Below, in pieces: positions 1 through 4,971 of a DNA stretch of 9,250 nt. A program made the position numbers and the translations under genes. Each line of letters begins with the position of its first letter. Position 1 is the stretch's first letter. The notes under the pieces are model-generated. The model saw only the letters and a program-made list of their open reading frames with translations. It did no database searches and was not told where the DNA came from. Origin of the DNA: an uncultured Rikenellaceae bacterium (GTDB lineage: Bacteria > Bacteroidota > Bacteroidia > Bacteroidales > Rikenellaceae); NCBI GenBank assembly GCA_910588925.1, contig CAJURV010000071.1, positions 1 to 9,250 on the forward strand, in the 5' to 3' direction.

Positions 1-200
1 AAAGCCCGAGCGAAGCGAGGGCAATCAAACCCAATTCCGCCGTTAAATCCCGAGGCACGAGGGATGAGCGGGCCGGAGCCTCCCCCAACGGAGGCCCGCG
101 TAAGTTCCAGCAATTATAGGACTTTTCCGCTTAAATCATCGCCGGGAATCAAAAGAACATCACGTTTAAGCGGTCCCCCGCAGGCTCCGCCCCTTGTGAA
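1..200 (+). repeat. Repeat family copy A (5' end cut by window)
   Basis: This copy shares long blocks with copy B (about 4313-4695, same orientation) and copy C (8854-9250, inverted). Positions 57-99 match 4552-4594 base for base (43 nt). Positions 99-145 resemble copy C more than B, for example the shared gcgtaagttccagcaa and ccgcttaaatca blocks. Positions 166-189 hold the ttaagcggtccccc / gcaggctccg block found in all three copies. The visible start lies inside the unit, at the cgagcgaagcgag block (7-19), so the true 5' end is outside the window. A short reading frame at 64-279 is not supported as a gene because copies differ by indels. Function unknown. Confidence 0.85.
68..99. repeat. Conserved stem of repeat copy A
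   Basis: A 7-bp perfect inverted repeat (gcgggcc at 68-74, ggcccgc at 93-99) encloses an interior that can itself fold as cctcc/ggagg. The same outer arms occur in copies B (4563-4594) and C (8953-9001), although C has a longer, different interior. Confidence 0.7.
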
Positions 201-524
201 GCCCCCTGAAAAATACCGACAAACACATCCATCACGTGACATTATCATAAAGAATAAGTTTCCCCTATCGGAAATGTGACACTAAATGCACAATTCACCA
301 AACAAAAAACTCACATCCGATTACGAACAACCAAGATGCCGCAAAACATATCCGTTATAAACAAAGCATCACACAAACAGACATAGGAATTATAATCTAT
401 CTCTCAAAAACAAAAAGACAGTTATAAAAAGACCAAACCCTTACAACAAAAATCATCATCATACATGCCGTTTTCACCCCACCAAATGGATTATCGACAT
501 GTAAAGTTGATTCAAAAAGGGAAG
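201..524. other. Gene-free AT-rich tail of repeat copy A
   Basis: I see no gene here. Two short matches tie it to other repeat regions. Positions 336-354 (atgccgcaaaacatatccg) match 4813-4831 at 17 of 19 bases. Positions 495-520 match 6493-6518 with only small differences (shared core aagttgattc followed by an aaaaagg block). This suggests the repeat unit extends, in decayed form, to about 520. No -7 box on either strand stood out. Confidence 0.5.
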
Positions 525-542
525 TAGGTTCATCCTAACCTA
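525..542 (-). terminator. Weak hairpin overlapping the DUF721 stop codon
   Basis: taggtt (525-530) and aaccta (537-542) pair around a 6-nt loop. Read on the minus strand the hairpin is followed, 6 nt later, by a run of five T. The stem is short and the T-run displaced, so it is only a possible terminator. Confidence 0.3.
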
Positions 543-834
543 AGGAAACGTGAATAAAACGAATTAATTTGAATCCGGCTATCTTATTCAATGCAGCAAG
601 GATAACCGAGCGTCGCATAAAAAAATCATTGGCCGCTGCGGCTGAAGAGAAAGAGGCATATATAACGCCGTCACGCAAAGTGAGCTTGGATGTGGAGTCG
701 GCAAGATAAGGTCCGACCACATCACGCCACGAGTTAAGAACTTTTCCCTCGACAAGTCCTTTGGAAAAGACATTTTTGTCGGATAAAAGCTCTTTTAATA
801 ACGCGCTCAAAACGGTAGGTTCAGTCCTCCTCAT
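535..834 (-). CDS. DUF721 (DciA-like) domain protein
   Basis: A 99-residue protein with the pattern of the DUF721 family: a helical N-terminus (residues 7-18), then a W-R-x-V-V-G segment (W36, G41) followed by a T (T48), and an RDGVIYASFSSAAAA segment (54-68) corresponding to the L-x-[DN]-G-x-L-x-V-x-x-S region. DUF721 proteins include DciA, a replicative-helicase loader/operator in many bacteria; the short Bacteroidota members are usually listed only as DUF721, so a helicase role is inference. The length fits the short family members. The start chosen (ATG at 832-834) gives the full domain. It lies 111 bp downstream of recF on the same strand with no terminator between them, so co-transcription is plausible, although a near-consensus -7 box lies just upstream. 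Confidence 0.85.
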   Translation of the reverse strand: MRRTEPTVLSALLKELLSDKNVFSKGLVEGKVLNSWRDVVGPYLADSTSKLTLRDGVIYASFSSAAAANDFFMRRSVILAALNKIAGFKLIRFIHVSLG

Positions 835-844
835 AATATGGCTT

Positions 845-853
845 GCAAATATG
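845..853 (-). promoter_or_regulatory. Possible -7 box for the DUF721 gene
   Basis: On the minus strand this reads CATATTTGC, one mismatch from the Bacteroidota TAnnTTTGC box. No convincing -33 TTTG is visible. Transcription from here would start only a few bases before the ATG at 834, giving a nearly leaderless mRNA, so it may be chance. Confidence 0.3.
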
Positions 854-945
854 CGATTCTCAGATTAATTTATTTTTGACTAAAATAGGTCTTTTTAAAG
901 GTCCGATTTCAAGACTTTTCTCTGTTTACGACTACAGAACCACCG

Positions 946-2052
946 CTACTCTACCCCTTCGGTAACCGTTCCGCATTTCACGGCAAACAGTTTCCGTTCA
1001 TCGGTTATCTCGTCGAGCAACGAATCTATCCGTACTTTATCGCTATCGGTAATGAATATCTGGCCGAACTTATGTTGTGCCACCAAAGAGATCAGGTTTT
1101 TGACCCTCCTACCGTCCAGCTTATCGAAGATATCGTCTAACAATAAAATAGGCTTAAACCCTTTGAGACGATATATCATCTCGTACTGAGCGAGTTTCAG
1201 CGATATGATGAACGACTTCTGTTGCCCCTGAGAGCCGTACTTACGTATAGGATAGCCGGCTATCTTCATGACAAGATCGTCACGATGTATGCCGGAAGAG
1301 GTGTAGCCTAACGCCGCATCACGACCGATATTACGCTTTAGTATATCGTATAGGGATTCTCCCGAGAGCATTTCGCTCCTGTAGGTAAGCTCTACAGGTT
1401 CGCTGTCGTCGGATATAAGTCTGTAGTAATGAGATACTACCGGAGCCAAATCGGATATAGCCGCGATCCTCTTATTGAACAACTGCGCGGCAAGATCGGA
1501 CAACTGCATATCGAGCACATCCACTATATCCGGATTGAAACCACCCGATTGTTTCAACAACTTATTACGTTGGGCCAACACACCGTTATACCTGACGAGC
1601 AGCCCAAGAAACTCGCTGTCTGTCAACGACATGAAATGATTCAAATAACGTCTGCGCTCGTCAGCCGCCTCGTTTATGAGGTAGACATCGGCAGGCGAAA
1701 CCATCACCACAGGCAACAACCCCACATGCTCGGATAGCCTTTTGTAGTCCTTATCGTTACGCTTTATGACTTTGCCCTTATCCTTTGAGAAGGAACACAC
1801 TACATGTTCCATACCTTTACTCGAGACATCGAACGAGGCATCTATCATAAAAAAGTCACGACCGTGAAGCACACACTGGCGATCGGTAAGAGAAAAGGCG
1901 CTTTTACCCACGGAGAGGAAATAGACGGCATCGAGTATATTGGTCTTACCTGCCCCGTTGCAACCGGAAAAGCAGTTAAGATTGGGAGAGAATGCAAACG
2001 ATGCAGACTCCAAATTCTTGAAGTTTAATATATTAAGCTCTTTAAGATACAT
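946..2052 (-). CDS. recF: DNA replication and repair protein RecF
   Basis: RecF is a cytoplasmic SMC/ABC-like ATPase that works with RecO and RecR to load RecA at single-strand gaps. The 368-residue product has the expected parts: an N-terminal K-E-L-x-I-x-N-F-K-N start typical of the family, Walker A GCNGAGKTN (30-38), the ABC signature SQGQQKS (274-280) and Walker B LLLDDIFDKLD (303-313). Length is normal. I start at the ATG at 2050-2052; a longer in-frame start at 2076 adds eight residues but falls within a perfect -7 box (2073-2081), so it would not be on that mRNA. The gene precedes the DUF721 gene on the same strand and diverges from the TPR gene. As is common in Bacteroidota, it is not next to dnaA/dnaN within the visible window. 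Confidence 0.97.
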   Translation of the reverse strand: MYLKELNILNFKNLESASFAFSPNLNCFSGCNGAGKTNILDAVYFLSVGKSAFSLTDRQCVLHGRDFFMIDASFDVSSKGMEHVVCSFSKDKGKVIKRNDKDYKRLSEHVGLLPVVMVSPADVYLINEAADERRRYLNHFMSLTDSEFLGLLVRYNGVLAQRNKLLKQSGGFNPDIVDVLDMQLSDLAAQLFNKRIAAISDLAPVVSHYYRLISDDSEPVELTYRSEMLSGESLYDILKRNIGRDAALGYTSSGIHRDDLVMKIAGYPIRKYGSQGQQKSFIISLKLAQYEMIYRLKGFKPILLLDDIFDKLDGRRVKNLISLVAQHKFGQIFITDSDKVRIDSLLDEITDERKLFAVKCGTVTEGVE

Positions 2053-2072
2053 TACGGCCTCACTACTCCACC

Positions 2073-2081
2073 GCAAAATTA
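2073..2081 (-). promoter_or_regulatory. recF promoter -7 box
   Basis: Minus-strand TAATTTTGC fits TAnnTTTGC exactly. It would place the transcript start near 2068, about 16 nt before the recF ATG at 2052. The -33 region is only T/A-rich, with no clear TTTG at 19-21 nt. The position supports the shorter recF start. Confidence 0.65.
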
Positions 2082-2123
2082 AAAATAAAACAGGGAAAAA
2101 TTTTAAATTGCTGAAAAAAGAGT

Positions 2124-2132
2124 TAATTTTGC
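2124..2132 (+). promoter_or_regulatory. TPR-gene promoter -7 box
   Basis: TAATTTTGC at 2124-2132 fits the consensus exactly. A TTTT at 2101-2104 lies 19 nt upstream, a weak -33 match. Transcription would begin around 2137, giving a leader of about 140 nt before the chosen TPR start at 2276. The box is about 40 bp from the recF box on the other strand. Confidence 0.6.
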
Positions 2133-2150
2133 GAATCTTAGCTAAGATTC
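2133..2150. promoter_or_regulatory. 18-bp perfect palindrome at the TPR-gene transcript start
   Basis: gaatcttagctaagattc is identical to its reverse complement. It begins directly after the -7 box at 2124-2132 and covers the expected transcription start. A perfect palindrome in this place is typical of a repressor operator, but no regulator gene is visible in the window. With no loop, it is a better DNA site for a dimeric protein than an RNA hairpin. Confidence 0.5.
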
Positions 2151-2275
2151 AAACCTTTAAGTGAAAGATGAATTTGTTCCGGTCTGGATGTTTTCGCCGC
2201 GACAAGTATATTGTTCGACTTATCGGAAGCGTTGAGAATCTTTGTAGAAACGGTCTATTAAAAGCAAACGATAAA

Positions 2276-2956
2276 ATGACGAAAAAACACGAAGATCCTG
2301 AGGTTGCGATCGAGAATGCGATCGACTCGACAGAGGTTTTTTTAATGAAAAACGGCAAAAAACTGCTCATCGGCCTAATCGTAGTAATAGCGTTGGTAGG
2401 AGCGTTTTTCGGTTATAAATATATGATCGAGGAGCCGAGGAACCAACGTGCGGCTGCCGCTGTATTCCCTGCGGAGCAGATGTTCGCGGCGGACTCATTC
2501 GAGGTGGCGCTTAACGGTAACGCCGAAATAGAGGGTTTCCTGTCGATAATAGATCAGTTCGGCTCTACGGAGGTGGGTAACACTGCCAAACACTATGCCG
2601 GAATATGCTATATGAAGCTCGGTGACTGGGACAACGCCATAAAATATCTTCGCTCATATAAAAGCGTCAAAGGCATAGCTTCCGAAATAATAAACGCCGA
2701 AAACAGAGGTCTCATCGGCGATGCCCTCTCTCAGAAAGGCGAGTACGAAAAGGCCGTAAAAGAGTATGAAGCGGCCGCAGAGGCTTCCGACAACGACCTC
2801 ACCACCCCCATGTACCTCAAAAAAGCCGGCATGGTTTACGAAAAGCTCGGCAAGACCGACAAAGCCATTGCCGCTTACGAAGAGATCCGCAACAACTACA
2901 GCGCATCGCTTCAGGCACGCGATATAGATAAATACATATCGCAGATAGAAAAGTAA
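2276..2956 (+). CDS. Membrane-anchored tetratricopeptide repeat protein
   Basis: A 226-residue protein with a charged cytosolic N-terminus (1-29), one hydrophobic segment (about 30-47) and three recognisable TPR-like helix pairs (about 103-130, 143-171 and 178-206; G-x-x-Y/A and A-x-x-x-Y/A patterns). The layout matches the TPR protein found beside recF and ribH in Bacteroidales, and resembles YfgM/TPR_21-type anchored proteins, which take part in protein-protein contacts at the inner-membrane periplasmic face; the exact role is unknown. I chose the ATG at 2276 because its product begins like family members (M-x-K-K ... polar stretch, then the membrane segment). The frame stays open up to an ATG at 2168, which would add 36 basic residues; I regard that stretch as leader. 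A hairpin terminator follows the stop. Confidence 0.88.
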   Translation: MTKKHEDPEVAIENAIDSTEVFLMKNGKKLLIGLIVVIALVGAFFGYKYMIEEPRNQRAAAAVFPAEQMFAADSFEVALNGNAEIEGFLSIIDQFGSTEVGNTAKHYAGICYMKLGDWDNAIKYLRSYKSVKGIASEIINAENRGLIGDALSQKGEYEKAVKEYEAAAEASDNDLTTPMYLKKAGMVYEKLGKTDKAIAAYEEIRNNYSASLQARDIDKYISQIEK

Positions 2957-2979
2957 TTTTATTTGAGTTTTTATACCGA

Positions 2980-3019
2980 GCGAAGGGGGATTTGCGAAAG
3001 CCGATCCCCTTTCGCTTTT
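2980..3019 (+). terminator. Rho-independent terminator after the TPR gene
   Basis: gcgaaggggga (2980-2990) pairs with tcccctttcgc (3005-3015) over 11 positions, one of them G-T, with a 14-nt loop, and is followed by TTTT. It lies 24 bp after the TPR stop codon and separates that gene from ribH. Confidence 0.75.
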
Positions 3020-3065
3020 GAAAGACATTTTAGGTTAGCCTATTATAGCTGTTAAAAAGAATTTT

Positions 3066-3098
3066 ACCGCCATTATTTCAATTATAATGGCGGTTTTA
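3066..3098. terminator. Second hairpin, overlapping the ribH promoter
   Basis: accgccatta (3066-3075) and taatggcggt (3085-3094) form a perfect 10-bp stem followed by TTT and, after a short gap, another TTTT. It could be a backup terminator for the TPR transcript. It also lies across the -33 region of the ribH promoter, so it may instead be a regulatory site. Confidence 0.5.
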
Positions 3099-3107
3099 GT
3101 ACTTTTG
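3076..3107 (+). promoter_or_regulatory. ribH promoter
   Basis: TACTTTTG (3100-3107) fits TAnnTTTG exactly, and TTTC (3076-3079), one base off the -33 TTTG, is 20 nt upstream, the right spacing. The transcript would start near 3113, about 20 nt before the ribH ATG. That leader is too short for an FMN (RFN) riboswitch. Confidence 0.65.
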
Positions 3108-3132
3108 TTCAACTATTAAAAAAAGAGCGCAC

Positions 3133-3630
3133 ATGGCATCGTCATTGAAAAATCTATCGGTATTCGAATCTCCGGTACCTTCGGCAGAAAATATGAGTTT
3201 CGGCATAGTAGTAGCCGAATGGAACAGTAACATAACCGGAAAACTTTTGGAAGGAGCCGTATCTTTGCTAAAGTCAAAAGGATGTAAAGAAAAGGACATC
3301 ATCGTAAAACAGGTTCCCGGAACATTCGAACTCACCCTCGGCTCGCAACTGCTCTGCGAACACACCGACGTAGACGCCGTCATAGCCCTCGGATGCGTGA
3401 TACAAGGCGAAACCAGACACTTCGACTTCATCTGTCACGGTGTATCGCAAGGACTCAACCATGTAGCACTGGAATACAACACCCCCGTAATATTCGGAGT
3501 CCTCACAACCGACAATCTGCAACAGGCCGAAGACCGCGCCGGCGGCAAACACGGCAACAAAGGCGAAGAAGCGGCTGCCACAGCCATAAAAATGGTAACT
3601 CTGAAAGAGGAACTATCGCAGAACGAATAA
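3133..3630 (+). CDS. ribH: 6,7-dimethyl-8-ribityllumazine synthase
   Basis: RibH catalyses the penultimate step of riboflavin synthesis, joining 5-amino-6-ribitylamino-uracil with 3,4-dihydroxy-2-butanone 4-phosphate; the enzyme assembles into pentamers or 60-mer shells in the cytosol. The 165-residue product has the family's landmarks: AEWN (28-31) in the substrate pocket, VPGTFELT (61-68), GCVIQGETRHFDFI (87-100) with the expected catalytic histidine H96, and FGVLTTDNLQQAEDRAGGK (121-139) with the phosphate-binding region around R135. Length is normal. The ATG at 3133 follows an A-rich stretch rather than a clear Shine-Dalgarno, as is usual in Bacteroidota. It has its own promoter and terminator and so appears monocistronic here; other rib genes are not in the window. 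Confidence 0.97.
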   Translation: MASSLKNLSVFESPVPSAENMSFGIVVAEWNSNITGKLLEGAVSLLKSKGCKEKDIIVKQVPGTFELTLGSQLLCEHTDVDAVIALGCVIQGETRHFDFICHGVSQGLNHVALEYNTPVIFGVLTTDNLQQAEDRAGGKHGNKGEEAAATAIKMVTLKEELSQNE

Positions 3631-3637
3631 GGTTATT

Positions 3638-3671
3638 CCATGAAATACCTCCCGGTCAGGTCATTTCATGG
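3638..3671 (+). other. Long hairpin directly after ribH
   Basis: ccatgaaat + acct (3638-3650) pairs with aggt, a one-base bulge (3662), and atttcatgg (3663-3671), a stem of 13 bp with loop cccggtc. There is no T-run immediately after it. It stands 7 nt beyond the ribH stop and upstream of the canonical terminator; it could stabilise the mRNA 3' end. Confidence 0.6.
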
Positions 3672-3691
3672 AGAGTTACTTTTGTCACTCG

Positions 3692-3711
3692 GGGGTCTCG
3701 GACCCCTTTTT
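3692..3711 (+). terminator. Rho-independent terminator of ribH
   Basis: ggggtc (3692-3697) and gacccc (3701-3706) pair around a TCG loop and are followed at once by five T (3707-3711). This is a textbook terminator shape. Confidence 0.85.
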
Positions 3712-3763
3712 GATGTGCGTGATATTCAGTGATGTCGCGTAAATTGTGTTGAGCACTTGATAT

Positions 3764-3772
3764 TAATTTTGC
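3764..3772 (+). promoter_or_regulatory. Orphan -7 box pointing into the gene-free region
   Basis: TAATTTTGC fits TAnnTTTGC exactly, but no open reading frame follows. Its -33 partner is poor (ATTG at 3743-3746 with a 17-nt spacer). A perfect 6-bp inverted repeat (3772-3787) follows directly. If active it would drive a noncoding transcript from about 3778. Confidence 0.35.
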
Positions 3773-3907
3773 AACTTGAGTAAGTTGGATTCGGCTATTA
3801 TAGTCATCATTCCAAAACATAAATGTCAAGTGTTTAAAATTAGTTGGCGAGACGAGAATATGCTATAAGACGCACCGAAGGTATGCGCATTAGCCGAAGC
3901 CTATAAT

Positions 3908-3924
3908 GCGGCACGAGGTGCCGC
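3908..3924. repeat. Perfect short hairpin
   Basis: gcggcac (3908-3914), loop gag, gtgccgc (3918-3924). It is one of several compact stems with 3-5 nt loops in this intergenic region; no T-run follows it on either strand. Confidence 0.6.
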
Positions 3925-4073
3925 TCAGCAATAGTCACAACAGATTAACCAAACAGAGGTTGGAAAACCGCTGGCGAGCAAATCCCATCACTCCACACCC
4001 AAAAAAAGCGCATTAACCGCAAGTCGCAGGCATACTTGCCCTCGCACACAACCAAAGACCGCAGGGCGCCGAA

Positions 4074-4183
4074 GTTTTTTAGACCTCAAAAATCGTCGAT
4101 CGCGGGCGTGAGCCTCCGGAGCGTACTCCGTGTACGTGAGGATGGCTCACGCCCGCGATCGGCGATTTTTGAGGCTAAAAAGC
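4074..4183. repeat. Very long near-perfect palindrome
   Basis: The left arm 4084-4114 and right arm 4144-4174 pair over 31 positions with a single mismatch (T4095 opposite G4163, a G-U pair in plus-strand RNA). After a one-base bulge at 4083 the pairing continues for nine more positions (4074-4082 with 4175-4183), including one G-T. The loop is 29 nt (4115-4143) and contains the smaller stem cggag/ctccg. Each arm carries an A5 or T5 run next to a GC-rich stem. It could be a bidirectional terminator, a miniature palindromic element, or a hairpin recognised by a protein. No coding sequence is supported here. Confidence 0.85.
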
Positions 4184-4312
4184 GACGGAAACAGCCCCAC
4201 GTTAACTGAACCTCGCGCGCCAACTGCACAACGAGAGCGTTCAGAAGTCGCGTACTTCCCAAACTCCACGAAAACTTCCGCCCCGTACGCCCCGAACCTA
4301 TAAAATCCCTAA
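4184..4312. other. Gene-free link between palindrome and repeat copy B
   Basis: I see no gene. It contains one perfect small hairpin, gaagt/acttc with a 5-nt loop (4244-4258). A minus-strand frame crosses it but only by running through the palindrome and the repeat, which argues against real coding. Confidence 0.45.
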
Positions 4313-4695
4313 CGCGTCCCCGAAGGGGATGCACCCACGGCAGTAATACAAAAACGTCCCCAACAAAATAAACGGGACCAAAGCAGAAATATTAATAAAT
4401 TTCCAACTACACTGAACACAACTACTAAAGACAAGGCACATAACGCTACCTAACAAAGACCAATCCAAACGCCGTAAGGCGTATTCCCAACACCAAACCC
4501 CGAGCGAAGCGAGAGGCATCAAACACAACTTCCGCCGTTAAATCCCGAGGAACGAGGGATGAGCGGGCCGGAGCCTCCCCCAACGGAGGCCCGCTTACAC
4601 GGTTGGTTATTTATAATATTTACCGCCTACCTTATATAAAATTACTCTCTCGAATGTCACGCGAGACGCGGTCCCCCGCAGGCTCCGGCCCTTAT
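4313..4695 (+). repeat. Repeat family copy B
   Basis: The part from 4317 onward matches copy C reversed, from the gtccccgaaggggat block to the gtcccccgcaggctcc block (4670-4686). It shares a 43-nt identical core (4552-4594) with copy A. Within it are small hairpins tcccc/gggga with loop gaa (4317-4329) and acgcc/ggcgt with loop gtaa (4469-4482), and the outer stem 4563-4594. The segment 4595-4665 differs from A and C, so copies have diverged or been patched. No transposase and no obvious target-site duplication is visible. The two overlapping minus-strand frames in it are not credible genes. Confidence 0.85.
4563..4594. repeat. Conserved stem of repeat copy B
   Basis: gcgggcc (4563-4569) and ggcccgc (4588-4594) pair perfectly; the interior is identical to copy A and can form cctcc/ggagg. 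Confidence 0.7.
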
Positions 4696-4922
4696 GCTGT
4701 CAGGCAAGGTCCCGCTAAAACCGCTCTAACCATTCGATATAAAAATCGACTTCATCCCATCCGGCCCGAAAGTGCAACTAATGCGCATTTAACCCAAACT
4801 CGCAAACGACAAATGCCGCAAAATATACCCGCGCCAATATAAATCCGAGCGAAGCTAAGTAAGTTGAACACATTCCGCTTCCCCGGGCCTGACAGCTAAA
4901 CATCCGGATTACGCCAATCATG
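4696..4922. other. Gene-free tail of copy B with a decayed repeat fragment
   Basis: Positions 4813-4831 match the tail of copy A (336-354) at 17 of 19 bases. Positions 4846-4880 look like a worn version of the repeat block that begins cgagcgaagcgag (here ccgagcgaagc followed by an attccgc echo). No gene or promoter stands out. Confidence 0.4.
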
Positions 4923-4946
4923 AAAAAAAGGGGAACTATGCCCCCT
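4923..4946 (-). terminator. Rho-independent terminator of the porin gene
   Basis: On the minus strand agggg (4946-4942) pairs with cccct (4933-4929) over an 8-nt loop and runs into seven T (complement of 4923-4929). It lies about 25 bp beyond the porin stop codon. Confidence 0.7.
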
Positions 4947-4971
4947 GATTATCAATACCTCAACCGACAAA

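Larger units (their letters stand above)
3712..4073. other. Gene-free, hairpin-rich intergenic stretch
   Basis: I find no credible gene here. The stretch holds an unassigned -7 box (3764-3772) and several short inverted repeats: caactt/aagttg (3772-3787), gcggcac/gtgccgc (3908-3924, 7 bp with a 3-nt loop), gcaagt/acttgc (4019-4039), and an imperfect cgcacc/ggt-gcg stem near 3871-3887. No tRNA-like T-arm motif is visible. It could be the body of a small noncoding transcript or decayed mobile DNA. Confidence 0.45.

Noticed and set aside
64..279. Plus-strand reading frame of 71 codons in copy A, and similar ones at 4603-4842 and 8929-9114
   Set aside because: They lie inside the repeat, use different frames in different copies, and are disrupted by indels between copies.
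3797..3829. Minus-strand TTGACA and TATAAT resembling a sigma-70 promoter
   Set aside because: The spacer is 21 nt, outside the usual range, and the other promoters in this window follow the Bacteroidota pattern.
4096..4174. The long palindrome as terminal inverted repeats of an insertion sequence
   Set aside because: Only 29 nt separate the arms, so there is no room for a gene; it is one hairpin rather than the two ends of an IS.
4086..4334. Minus-strand reading frame of 82 codons across the palindrome
   Set aside because: It runs through both arms of the palindrome and into the repeat; the composition (rich in R and S) reflects the GC-rich inverted repeat rather than a protein.
4298..4528. 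Minus-strand hydrophobic reading frame of 76 codons in repeat copy B
   Set aside because: The same frame in copy C is broken by a stop at 9150-9152, changes are not concentrated at third codon positions, and no promoter or family resemblance was found.
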